Source: Chlorobiaceae bacterium (GTDB lineage: Bacteria > Bacteroidota > Chlorobiia > Chlorobiales > Chlorobiaceae). Taken from it: a stretch of 64,000 bases of DNA. The stretch lies in contig JAAXWP010000002.1 of NCBI GenBank assembly GCA_013334925.1, positions 1-64,000 on the forward strand, written 5' to 3'. Under the pieces are notes generated by a model. That model was not told the DNA's origin. It saw only the letters and a list, made by a program, of their open reading frames with translations, and did no database searches. The translations under genes were made by a program, and so were the position numbers. This document shows, piece by piece, positions 53,591 to 62,515 of the stretch. Position 1 is the first letter of the stretch, and every line of letters starts with the position of its first letter.

Positions 53591-56113
53591 ATGCGCTCCC
53601 CTCGTCATTTCAGCAGTGCACTGACTCAGAGAGCCCGTACTGTTTTTGAAACTTTCGAATCGATCATGCCGCTGCTCGGCATTTTTTCGATCGTCTGGCA
53701 TGTTACTGCCTACATCTCCTGGGCCTACATATACCCCCAGCCTTATGAAAGCCTCCTGTTGCGGTCTGTCCATGCATTGCTGGTACTGCCACTGTTGTTT
53801 TATCCCTGGCTGAAACGGTACCTGTCGACCCTCTTTCCAGCCTATTATCTTTTTTTCACGCTTTTCGCCACATCGTTCTTCTTTTTTTTCATGGCCATGA
53901 AGAACGAATGGTCAACCGTATGGACGATATCGACATTCTGTACCGTCCCGGTGCTCATCATGATCGGCTGCGACCTGCTCTACATCGGATTGTTCATTCC
54001 CTCCGCTTATGCGCTGTCATATCTGACGGTGCTCTTCCTGGATGGAGATGTCAGATTCACCCATTTCCAGGGGGCATACTTTCCGATTGTCCTGTTCGCC
54101 GTCTCCGGCAGCCTCGTTGCCAATAGCTGGACACACTTCCGACATCGCACAAGGATCTCGCTTCTGCAGAATCTGAGCGGGTCGATAGCAAACGAAATGA
54201 AAACCCCTTTGCATGCCATTGGCATAGCGATCGAAGCGATCAAAGCGATGCTTCCTGAACGGCGGCATGAAGTAGAAAACGTCAGCATAACGATTCCGGA
54301 ATCCGCTCTGACAGGCATCAGAGACCTGATCGATCAGGAGGCGGAAACCATTCGCAGAAGCAACAAAATCATCGATTCAATCCTGAAAAGCCTCAATGGC
54401 AATGCCATCGACCAGCAACAGTTCAGACGTTGCTCTGTCGCAAAAGCTGTCAGCCAGGTCGTTGAAACTTTTGGATTTGAATCCCCGGAAGATCGTGCCA
54501 GGGTTCACCTCGACCTGTCAAAGGATTTCGATTATTTCGGTGACAGAGACCTTCTTGTGCATTGTCTGTTCAATCTGCTCAACAATGCGCTGTATTACAA
54601 AAACAGGCCCGGGTTCAGCATCGACATCTCCACCCAGGTCGATGATCAGGCGCAGCGTATCATCATAAGGGATAACGGTCCGGGGCTGACTTCAGACCAA
54701 CTGGAAAAAATATTCGAACCGTTCTACACAGTTGACAAACCTGAAGGAAACGGACTCGGGCTCGCTTTCTGCAGAAGAGTCACCGAATCCTTTGGTGGAA
54801 CCATTGTCTGCAGATCCATTCCGGGCAAATGGACTGAATTCGTCCTGGATCTGCCTAAATATGAATCGGCAAAAGTCGATCAGCTCAAGAAAGAGCAGCT
54901 CTCCAGGAAAAAGGTACTCATCGTTGATGATCAGGCAGCCAACCGAATCATGCTCGCCAGATATCTCTCGGATATGAACTGTCAGTACGATCAGGCGGTA
55001 AATGGTCAGGTCGCTCTTGAGATGGCAGCAAAAAAGCGATACGACCTCATCCTTATGGATATCGAAATGCCGGTGCTCAATGGTGACGAGGCGGTAAAAA
55101 AACTCAGAACCGGAGAGGGTATCGAGCCATCCATGGCACTCTATTACTGGGATATACCCATAATCGGCATAACCGCTCTTCCGGAAGCCGAAGCCAAAAG
55201 AAGAACTCATGAATCGGGCATGGACGCCTACGCGCTCAAACCAGTCGATAAAACACAGCTGAAAAGAATCATCGACAGCAGTTTTTTTCAGGAAGAAGAG
55301 GAACCGTTTCCCGGTCTCATGGGGGCGGCGATACTGCTCGTCGATGACAACCTCATGACACGCGAGTTCCTCAAGGCGCTGCTCGAACCACTTGGTGTCC
55401 GGGTCTATCAGGCCGAAAACGGCGCGATAGCCTTGGAACTTCTGCAGGAATTACCGGTTGACCTCGTCATCGTCGACCTTGAGATGCCGGTCATGGGAGG
55501 CCTGGAAATCGCGACAGCACTCAGAAATCATACAGATGAAAAGCTTCGTCATCTTCCGATAATCTCTCTCGGCAAGCAAACCGATCTCGATACCGCAGAA
55601 AAAACGAAACGATCAGGTATCGACCTACATCTCGGCAAACAGACCCGCAGAGGAGAGCTCTTCAAAGCCATTTCGGTACTTCTGGATCATAACAGGCCTC
55701 AGAAAACATTGCGGGAAGAGGGTACATCGATTCCAACCAATTCTCCGGATGAATACGAAGCCTTTTCCGTGCTGGACATGTCAGTCATTGAGACGCTTCA
55801 GCAACTTGGGGAACCAGACCTGTTAGAACAGCTTGTCGGACTCTTTATCAGCGATTCCAGCAAACTCATCGATGACCTTGAAGGGGCGATGCAGCGTCAG
55901 GACCTCGAAGTCACACAGCGGGCAAGCCATACGCTCAAGGGCTCTTCTGCCAGTATGGGTGCCGCCAGACTCCATGCCATCACGACCACAATGAACCATC
56001 AGCTGCGTGCTCAAGGCAATCTGGAGGAACTCTCCTGGATAGATCTGCTCAGGAACACGCTCGACATCACTGAAAAGGCCCTGAAAAATCTGTTACAGGT
56101 CAATCGGCAATAA
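53591..56113 (+). CDS. CqsS-like membrane hybrid sensor kinase 1 (phospho-acceptor His replaced by Asn), two receivers and Hpt
   Basis: An 840-residue inner-membrane protein resembling the Vibrio quorum-sensing receptor CqsS. Residues about 28-175 have six hydrophobic segments including YIYPQPYESLLLRSV and KNEWSTVWTIS (Trp111, Ser114). The dimerisation helix reads LSGSIANEMKTPLHAIG with Asn201 (codon AAC at 54191) where the paralogues have His. The ATPase domain is intact (FNLLNNALYYKN, IIRDNGPGL, GNGLGLAFCRRV, GKWTEFVLDLPKY). Then come receiver 1 (VLIVDDQAANRIM, LILMDIEMPVLNG), receiver 2 (ILLVDDNLMTREF, LVIVDLEMPVMGG; KQ instead of KP), and an Hpt domain with ASHTLKGSSASMG near residue 780. 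It may not autophosphorylate but could act in dimers, as a phosphatase, or as a relay. First of three tandem paralogues. Confidence 0.92.
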   Translation: MRSPRHFSSALTQRARTVFETFESIMPLLGIFSIVWHVTAYISWAYIYPQPYESLLLRSVHALLVLPLLFYPWLKRYLSTLFPAYYLFFTLFATSFFFFFMAMKNEWSTVWTISTFCTVPVLIMIGCDLLYIGLFIPSAYALSYLTVLFLDGDVRFTHFQGAYFPIVLFAVSGSLVANSWTHFRHRTRISLLQNLSGSIANEMKTPLHAIGIAIEAIKAMLPERRHEVENVSITIPESALTGIRDLIDQEAETIRRSNKIIDSILKSLNGNAIDQQQFRRCSVAKAVSQVVETFGFESPEDRARVHLDLSKDFDYFGDRDLLVHCLFNLLNNALYYKNRPGFSIDISTQVDDQAQRIIIRDNGPGLTSDQLEKIFEPFYTVDKPEGNGLGLAFCRRVTESFGGTIVCRSIPGKWTEFVLDLPKYESAKVDQLKKEQLSRKKVLIVDDQAANRIMLARYLSDMNCQYDQAVNGQVALEMAAKKRYDLILMDIEMPVLNGDEAVKKLRTGEGIEPSMALYYWDIPIIGITALPEAEAKRRTHESGMDAYALKPVDKTQLKRIIDSSFFQEEEEPFPGLMGAAILLVDDNLMTREFLKALLEPLGVRVYQAENGAIALELLQELPVDLVIVDLEMPVMGGLEIATALRNHTDEKLRHLPIISLGKQTDLDTAEKTKRSGIDLHLGKQTRRGELFKAISVLLDHNRPQKTLREEGTSIPTNSPDEYEAFSVLDMSVIETLQQLGEPDLLEQLVGLFISDSSKLIDDLEGAMQRQDLEVTQRASHTLKGSSASMGAARLHAITTTMNHQLRAQGNLEELSWIDLLRNTLDITEKALKNLLQVNRQ

Positions 56114-56257
56114 TGCATTGACCTCCCTCGGCGCTGAGGCGCCTCTTGCTCGAACGACCAGTTTCTTTCGCTCGATGGCGTTATCGACCATCGAAGCGGA
56201 CAAAGATTGCGCGACGCAATAAAACTTTGCGAACAGGATAGATCATCATTGAAAATC

Positions 56258-58387
56258 ATGGATACCATTATAAAACTGAATAAAATTTTCCTCAGGAGAG
56301 CCGGAGAGATCATCGATCAGACGGAGCATAAGATTCCGACATTAGGGTATTACATCATCGGCTGGTTTCTGGGTTTTGAACTGGTAATCATTCTTTTCAG
56401 GTCCAGTTATCATGATTTTTTCAGCCTGCGCATCGTTGAGATTATACTAGCCGTGCCGCTGGTCCTGTATAACCATCTGAATGGCACCTTGCGGAAGATT
56501 TTCCCGTATCACTACATCTTCTACATGCTCTGCTGCATCCCCGTTTTCCTGTTCTACAGCACCATAAATAACGACTGGGACCCCATCTGGAGCATGGCGA
56601 CTCTGGGAGGAATTATCCTGCTCGTCGTCATCATTTCCGACTGGCTGTTCATTTCCGTGTTCATCACGTTATCCTTTGGAATTGCCTACTTAACAACCAT
56701 TTACCAGACCGGCACAGTCAGCTTCGTTCATTTCGACCCTCTTTATCTTTCGATTTACATATTCACTTTAAGTGGCAGCATGCTGGTCACCCGCTGGAAA
56801 GAGGAACGAAACAACAACAAGATCTCGCTGATGAAAAGCCTCAGCGGAACGATCGCTCACGAGATGCGGACACCTTTGCATACGATCACGCTGGCTATCG
56901 ATTCCGTCAGCTGCATTCTGCCGGATAAACCGGACCATTCCGAAAATCAGCTCCAATCCGTCACCCTACCGGTAACAGAATTTGACCGTATCAGAAACAT
57001 CATTGACCAGAGTGGCGAGACCATCAAACGGAGCAACAAGATCATCGACTCGATTCTGGCGAGTCTTAACGGCAGCGAAGTCGATCGCCGGCACTTCAGG
57101 TTTCACCAGGCTTCTGCCGTCATCAGCGTGGCCGTTGACAACTACAGTTTCAATGATCTGAATGAAAAATCGCTCGTCCAGCTCGATCTTTCACAGGACT
57201 TTGAATTCCTTGGGGATCGGGAGCTGTTTTCACACATGCTCTTCAATCTGCTGAACAATGCCATCTACTATCGCCACAAACCTGGCTTCTCCATTAAAAT
57301 AAGCACCACTACCGGTGAGAATAGCAATCAGATCAGGATACGTGACACAGGTCCTGGCGTTCCGGCAAACAAACGTGAAGTCATATTCAACCAGTTCTAC
57401 ACCTATGGTAAAAGCGGTGGCAACGGACTGGGACTTGCGTTCTGCAGAAGAGTTGCAGAGTCTTTCGGAGGAACGATAACCTGCCTTTCAGTAACCGGCG
57501 AATGGACAGAATTCGTCATCGACCTCCCATCTGCCGAATCAAAAAATATCCTGCAGCTCAAGAATGAAATACTGACCGGCAGACAGATCCTGATTGTCGA
57601 TGACCAGGCCATCAACCGTCTGCTGCTTTCAAAATTCGTCAACGGAATGAACTGCAGAACGGATCAGGCCGAAAACGGCAAATCGGCTCTTGAAATGGCC
57701 GCAGCAAAAACCTACGACCTCATTCTCATGGATATCGAGATGCCGGTGCTCAACGGAGACGAGGCCGTAAACCGACTGAGGGAGGGAGCCGGAATTCCTT
57801 TGTACCTGAAGAATCATTACCGCGAGATCCCGATCATTGGTGTAACCGCATTACCAGCCCAGGATGCCCGGCAACGCTGCCTGTCATCGGGAATGGACGA
57901 CTACCTCCTGAAACCGATAAAGCAGGCTGACCTCAGAAAGGTTATCGATCGCTATTTCTTCTACGAGCGACCTGCAAAAGAGCGCGCGCCACTCCCGGGC
58001 GTTACCAAAGCGTCCATCCTGCTGGCTGATGACAACGTTGTCATCAGAGAGCTTCTCAAAGCTATGCTCGAGCCACAGGGCTACCAGATCTATCAGGCCG
58101 AACACGGTAAAATGGCTCTCGATCTGCTGAAAGATATGCCGATCGATCTGGTCATCATGGATCTTGAAATGCCAGTTCTTGATGGTTTGGATACAGCGGC
58201 AGAGATCAGAAACAATTCCGTTGAACGGCTTCGCAGCATACCGATCATCGCTCTCAGCGGTCATACCGATTGGGAAACGATAGCAAAAACACAGCAGGCG
58301 GGAATCGATCTGCATCTTGCCAAACCGGTGCAGAAGCACGAACTGCTCAGTGCCGTTGCAAAGCTCGTGTCACACGACTCCGTTTGA
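56258..58387 (+). CDS. CqsS-like membrane hybrid sensor kinase 2, two receivers, no Hpt
   Basis: A 709-residue paralogue of the gene at 53591. Six hydrophobic segments occupy residues about 28-175. The sensor position has NNDWDPIWSMAT, so Trp111 is kept but residue 114 is Ala, not Ser. The H-box LSGTIAHEMRTPLHTIT has His201. ATPase motifs FNLLNNAIYYRH, IRDTGPGVP and GNGLGLAFCRRV are intact. Two receivers follow: ILIVDDQAINRLL with MDIEMPVLNG, and ILLADDNVVIREL with MDLEMPVLDG and LAKPV. The protein stops after receiver 2 and has no Hpt, so its phosphate would have to pass to an Hpt in trans, perhaps those of kinases 1 or 3. ATG 56258 aligns all residue numbers with the paralogues; a TTG at 56207 is less likely. 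Confidence 0.93.
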   Translation: MDTIIKLNKIFLRRAGEIIDQTEHKIPTLGYYIIGWFLGFELVIILFRSSYHDFFSLRIVEIILAVPLVLYNHLNGTLRKIFPYHYIFYMLCCIPVFLFYSTINNDWDPIWSMATLGGIILLVVIISDWLFISVFITLSFGIAYLTTIYQTGTVSFVHFDPLYLSIYIFTLSGSMLVTRWKEERNNNKISLMKSLSGTIAHEMRTPLHTITLAIDSVSCILPDKPDHSENQLQSVTLPVTEFDRIRNIIDQSGETIKRSNKIIDSILASLNGSEVDRRHFRFHQASAVISVAVDNYSFNDLNEKSLVQLDLSQDFEFLGDRELFSHMLFNLLNNAIYYRHKPGFSIKISTTTGENSNQIRIRDTGPGVPANKREVIFNQFYTYGKSGGNGLGLAFCRRVAESFGGTITCLSVTGEWTEFVIDLPSAESKNILQLKNEILTGRQILIVDDQAINRLLLSKFVNGMNCRTDQAENGKSALEMAAAKTYDLILMDIEMPVLNGDEAVNRLREGAGIPLYLKNHYREIPIIGVTALPAQDARQRCLSSGMDDYLLKPIKQADLRKVIDRYFFYERPAKERAPLPGVTKASILLADDNVVIRELLKAMLEPQGYQIYQAEHGKMALDLLKDMPIDLVIMDLEMPVLDGLDTAAEIRNNSVERLRSIPIIALSGHTDWETIAKTQQAGIDLHLAKPVQKHELLSAVAKLVSHDSV

Positions 58388-58722
58388 AATAACATGAAAG
58401 GAATTCTGCCTGCAACATAGTCCCGAAGCACTTGCAACAGGCTCCGATTGCGCCGGTTTTCCATAGCAGATATTGAAAGCGAAAAATCGGCAAAAACACG
58501 CCGAACTGCTCCTCCGTTTTTCGCATGAAGATCAGGAACAGATGCCAGGCCGTTCTGACTTATCGCTCCGTCGATTACCTGTATCAATCACCCGGATCGC
58601 CATGTTTCCGCCAATGGCCTGAGGTTGTCTGAGAGGCATACTGAAGACCAGATTGAGCCATCACCAGGAATAAGGTCATGAAAAGCCATTGTGGCAGAAA
58701 AAAAGCGTCGTTCTGAAAGGGG

Positions 58723-58742
58723 GGCGGGTTTTGCAACCCGCC
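58723..58742. repeat. Hairpin GGCGGGTT-TTGC-AACCCGCC
   Basis: A perfect 8-bp stem just left of the miniature element. A related segment (GTCATTTTGAACGGAGGGCA and a GGCAGacatccCTGCC hairpin) lies at 33010-33045, shortly before miniature-element copy 2. Confidence 0.6.
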
Positions 58743-58749
58743 ATTGAAT

Positions 58750-58847
58750 GAGGCTGTCTCATAAGCAAATCCGAGGCAGTTTCATCCCTGGGAACGCCAA
58801 GCCCCGGCTACTCTTTGACCATCCGATCTGTCTTCTGAGACAACCTC
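58750..58847. mobile_element. Miniature inverted-repeat element, short form, with an extra end at 58866-58883
   Basis: The left end is GAGGCTGTCTCATAAGC; the right end is CTTCTGAGACAACCTC. Another right end, CTTCTGAGACAGCCTC, follows at 58868-58883. The interior differs from the 148-bp copies but its left part matches, inverted, the piece at 33284-33327. No coding capacity. Confidence 0.7.
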
Positions 58848-59132
58848 GTTATAGGTGCTCAGGCCGGCTTCTGAGACAGCCTCATCCGGCAGCTATTTCA
58901 TGCCGTTATGCGTTATTCAGAATGACAGATGCTCTGATGGTGTGTCTTTGACTCCTGTGGTTGCCGAAGTGACACAAAAGTTCACGAAACGAAAATGCGC
59001 TCTTGCTCCGACAGGAATTTATCCGGAAGAAAACGATCGCTTCGCCGACGATCCCAAACTTTTCTGTATTCTATTCTTATGTGTCAAACGTGAGCGCCTG
59101 GGCACAAACAACCAGCTGCAGTAATCAACCAC

Positions 59133-61661
59133 ATGAATGCGCGCAATAACATGCTGGTCAGCCTCCGTCAGCGGGCTGAAGCTGTTACCGATCATATGGC
59201 ACCCAATATACCAGCCCTCGGTGCCTTCATCATTTTCTGGCAGTTCGCCTGTATCCTGATCTGGATAAATCATGGGTTCGAAACCTATGAAAACCTGTTC
59301 ATGAGAAGTCTGCTGGCGATCGGAGCCCTGCCTCTGGCATTTCTGCGAAGAGTCCCGCCCTCTTTCAGAAAAATGTTCCCATGGTACTTCCTCGGGTTCA
59401 TTCTGTTCTTTGGCAATTACTTTACCTTTTTCATGACCATCAGGAGTGAATGGACGACTGACTGGTCGATGTCCACGCTGGTCACCGTCATGCTGATCAT
59501 CGTGATCACCTACGATTGGGTATTCATTGTTCCGCTGATGAGCCTGGCCTATCTGCTTGCCCACCTGAGCGTACTCATCCTGGATGGAGGCGTCCGGTAC
59601 ACACACCTCGACAAAGAGTTCCTGCCCTCCCTCGTTTTTGCCATATCCGGCACGCTGATTGTCACACGCTGGAAACAGACACGTCATGAAACCAGTATCT
59701 CGCTGATGAAGAGCCTGAGCAGCACCATCGCACATGAGATGCGAAGTCCTCTGAACTCCATCACCCTGGCCATCAACGCCGTCAGGACCATGCTCCCCGA
59801 AAGGCGAAACAATACCGGTAACGTGAGCGAAAGAGTGTCGATTCCCGATGTGACCCTGAACGGTATCAGGGATATCATTGATCGCAGCGCTGACACTATC
59901 CGAAGAAGCAACAAGATCATCGACTCCATTCTGGCGAGTATGAATGGAAGCGAACTCGACCGCAGCCACTTTAAGGTCTACGAAGCCGCAAACATCGTCA
60001 GGCTTACCGTAGCAAGCTACGCATTCACCAATCCTGAAGAGCAATCGCTCATCCATCTGCAGCTTTCCGATAACTTCGAATTTCTCGGGGACCGTGACCT
60101 TTTTTCCAATCTGTTGTTCAATCTGATCGACAACGCGCTTTACTATCAGTCGACCCGAGGATTCCGCATCGACATCATCACGGCAAAAAAGGAGAACAGC
60201 AACTGCATCATCATACGAGACAATGGACCCGGAGTCCCGGCTGACAAGCGCGAAGCTATCTTCGAGCAGTTCTGCACCTTTGGTAAAACTGGCGGCAATG
60301 GCCTCGGACTCTCCTTCTGCAGGAGAATCACCGACTCGTTCGGCGGCACGATCGTGTGCAACTCGGAGCCTGGAGCATGGACGGAGTTTGTCATCGAACT
60401 GCCCTCGACCGAATCGAAAGCCATGGATAACCTCAAACGGGAACTCCTGACTGACCGACAGGTGCTGATCGTCGACGATCAGGCCCCGAACCGTATTCTG
60501 CTTTCAAAATTCGTGAGTGACCTCAACTGCAAGGTGGACCTGGCCGAAAACGGAAAAATCGCTCTGGACATGGCCGCCACCAAATCTTACGACCTCATCC
60601 TCATGGATATCGAAATGCCGGTGCTCACGGGAGATGGTGCCGTACAACGCCTGAGGGATGGAGGGGATCTGCCCCCCGCGCTGCGAAGCCATTACCGTAA
60701 TATCCCCGTTATCGGAGTTACGGCGCTGCCCGAAAAAGAGGCCATTCAGCGTACCGTCAAGTCCGGCATGGACAGTTACCTGCTCAAGCCGGTCAGAAGC
60801 AACGTCATCCGGGAGCTCATCTATCACAGCTTCTTCAGCGAAATGAGTGAAAAAAAGCGGGCTCCGCAGGAAAACCTCGCCGGAGCATCGATACTTCTTG
60901 TCGACGATAACCTCATGACCCTGGAGTTTCTCAAACTGTTTCTCGAGCCTATCGGATCGCGGCTGCACCTGGCGGGAAACGGACGGGACGCTTTGGCGCT
61001 TCTGCAGGAGCAGTCGTTCGATCTGGTCATCATGGATCTGGAGATGCCGATCATGGGCGGAATCGAAACCGCAAAAGCCATCAGGTCCTCCGAAGCCTGC
61101 CGTATGGTACCGATCATCTCCCTGAGCGGCCACACCAGCAGACAAACCATCCTGGAAGCACGCCAGTCGGGCATCGACATTCATCTCGGCAAACCGATTC
61201 GGAGATATGAGCTCCTGGACGCCATTTCCACCCTGATCACCCGCAACGGCAAAGCGGAGCAGACGAACACACAGTACCAGACAAAAAAACCCTCATATAC
61301 CATCATGTCAAACGAAACCGAACCCCTCCTTGACGACTCGATCATAACCAGTCTCAAGGAACTTGGAGACCCCGAACTGTTCGCTCAGCTGGTCGGTATT
61401 TTCATGACGGACACCGAACAACTCATCAGGCAACTGGACGAAGCCCTGGGCAACCATGACCTTGAAACCGCATTGCGTGCCAGTCACACACTGAAAGGAT
61501 CGGCGGCAAACATCGGGGCAAACCTGATGCATCACACCTCAGCAGAAATCAACAACCGGCTTCGTACTGCCGGATTCCCTGCCGAAAACGACTGGATCGA
61601 ACAACTCGGAAAAATCCTGAAAATGACGGAACAGGCATTTTCAGAACATGAAAACCGGTAA
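59133..61661 (+). CDS. CqsS-like membrane hybrid sensor kinase 3, two receivers and Hpt
   Basis: An 842-residue third paralogue and apparently the complete one. The sensor region has NHGFETYENLFMRSL and RSEWTTDWSMST (Trp111, Ser114). H-box LSSTIAHEMRSPLNSIT keeps His201. ATPase motifs are FNLIDNALYYQS, IIRDNGPGVP and GNGLGLSFCRRI. Receiver 1 has VLIVDDQAPNRIL and MDIEMPVLTG; receiver 2 has ILLVDDNLMTLEF, MDLEMPIMGG and LGKPI. The Hpt domain near residue 785 has ASHTLKGSAANIG. It is separated from kinase 2 by 745 bp of repeats, so it probably has its own promoter. By likeness to CqsS it would bind a small lipophilic signal; no synthase gene is in the window. Confidence 0.94.
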   Translation: MNARNNMLVSLRQRAEAVTDHMAPNIPALGAFIIFWQFACILIWINHGFETYENLFMRSLLAIGALPLAFLRRVPPSFRKMFPWYFLGFILFFGNYFTFFMTIRSEWTTDWSMSTLVTVMLIIVITYDWVFIVPLMSLAYLLAHLSVLILDGGVRYTHLDKEFLPSLVFAISGTLIVTRWKQTRHETSISLMKSLSSTIAHEMRSPLNSITLAINAVRTMLPERRNNTGNVSERVSIPDVTLNGIRDIIDRSADTIRRSNKIIDSILASMNGSELDRSHFKVYEAANIVRLTVASYAFTNPEEQSLIHLQLSDNFEFLGDRDLFSNLLFNLIDNALYYQSTRGFRIDIITAKKENSNCIIIRDNGPGVPADKREAIFEQFCTFGKTGGNGLGLSFCRRITDSFGGTIVCNSEPGAWTEFVIELPSTESKAMDNLKRELLTDRQVLIVDDQAPNRILLSKFVSDLNCKVDLAENGKIALDMAATKSYDLILMDIEMPVLTGDGAVQRLRDGGDLPPALRSHYRNIPVIGVTALPEKEAIQRTVKSGMDSYLLKPVRSNVIRELIYHSFFSEMSEKKRAPQENLAGASILLVDDNLMTLEFLKLFLEPIGSRLHLAGNGRDALALLQEQSFDLVIMDLEMPIMGGIETAKAIRSSEACRMVPIISLSGHTSRQTILEARQSGIDIHLGKPIRRYELLDAISTLITRNGKAEQTNTQYQTKKPSYTIMSNETEPLLDDSIITSLKELGDPELFAQLVGIFMTDTEQLIRQLDEALGNHDLETALRASHTLKGSAANIGANLMHHTSAEINNRLRTAGFPAENDWIEQLGKILKMTEQAFSEHENR

Positions 61662-61777
61662 TTGCATGATCCGCATCCTGTTACCGGGCAGTTACCCGTC
61701 AGAAAACGTTTGCCGGATAACTACGGTTGCAACTATCTTGTTTACCGATGAACTCCTGAACATCACCTTACATATCC

Positions 61778-62515
61778 ATGAGCAACAAGGTACTGATCAT
61801 CCAGAACATCGGTCACGAAGGTCCGGGACTGCTGCTGGATCTCATGCGTGAATACACGATTGAGTTCGAACTCTGCGATCTCTCGCAGGGAGACCTTATC
61901 CCCGATCCCCTCGACTTCGCCGCTGTCGTCATACTTGGCGGGCCACAGAGCGCTAACGATGAAAGCGCGACCATGAGTCAGGAGTTGCAGCGAGTGCGTG
62001 AAATCCTCGATGCTTCGATCCCCTGTCTCGGCATCTGCCTCGGCCTCCAGGTGATGGTCAAGGCCTCGGGCGGGAGCATTGAACCTTGTGCACTGAAAGA
62101 GACCGGCTTTCATGAACCCGATGGAGAGCCGTATACGGTATCCCTGACGCCTGAAGGCCGAAATGACCGACTCTTCAAAGGTCTGGCGGATCGGCTGAGA
62201 GTGTTTCAGCTGCATGGCGAAACGGTCGTCCCCACACCAGAAATGTCATTGCTGGGCACCGGAAAAGGATGCCGCTTCCAGGTTCTGAGAATCGGCGGCA
62301 ACGCCTGGGGACTCCAGTGTCATTTCGAAATGACCCGCAGCATGTTCGAAACGTGGACTGAACTCGATCCCGACCTCAGGGCGATGGACAGAAACACGTT
62401 GCTTGCCGATTTCGACCGTATCGGCCCAGAGTACACGAACACCGGTCGAACCCTGCTCCTGAATTTCCTGGAGGCGGCCGGACTTGTTGATGTGTTGCCC
62501 GAATCGGCATCATGA
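61778..62515 (+). CDS. Class I glutamine amidotransferase-like protein
   Basis: A 245-residue GATase1 domain protein similar to the stand-alone GMP-synthase-like amidotransferases. The nucleophile Cys lies in CLGICLGLQVMVKA at about residue 88; the His and Glu of the triad lie in LQCHFEMT near residue 180. VVILGGPQSANDE is the oxyanion segment. Its partner is not evident, and it may act as a peptidase or a gamma-glutamyl hydrolase instead. It overlaps the photolyase start by four bases, which indicates coupling. Confidence 0.9.
   Translation: MSNKVLIIQNIGHEGPGLLLDLMREYTIEFELCDLSQGDLIPDPLDFAAVVILGGPQSANDESATMSQELQRVREILDASIPCLGICLGLQVMVKASGGSIEPCALKETGFHEPDGEPYTVSLTPEGRNDRLFKGLADRLRVFQLHGETVVPTPEMSLLGTGKGCRFQVLRIGGNAWGLQCHFEMTRSMFETWTELDPDLRAMDRNTLLADFDRIGPEYTNTGRTLLLNFLEAAGLVDVLPESAS

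Larger units (their letters stand above)
58388..59132. other. Gap between kinase 2 and kinase 3 with repeat cluster
   Basis: No gene seen in 745 bp. The right half holds a hairpin (58723) and miniature-element ends (58750-58883), plus a half-copy of the palindromic repeat near 58910-58926 (TTATTCAGAATGACAG). The left part is unexplained. Confidence 0.55.

Noticed and set aside
53591-61661. An ordinary BarA/ArcB-type hybrid kinase cluster
   Set aside because: The sensor part lacks the periplasmic loop and HAMP of those kinases and instead shows the six-helix CqsS-like pattern continuing straight into the H-box.
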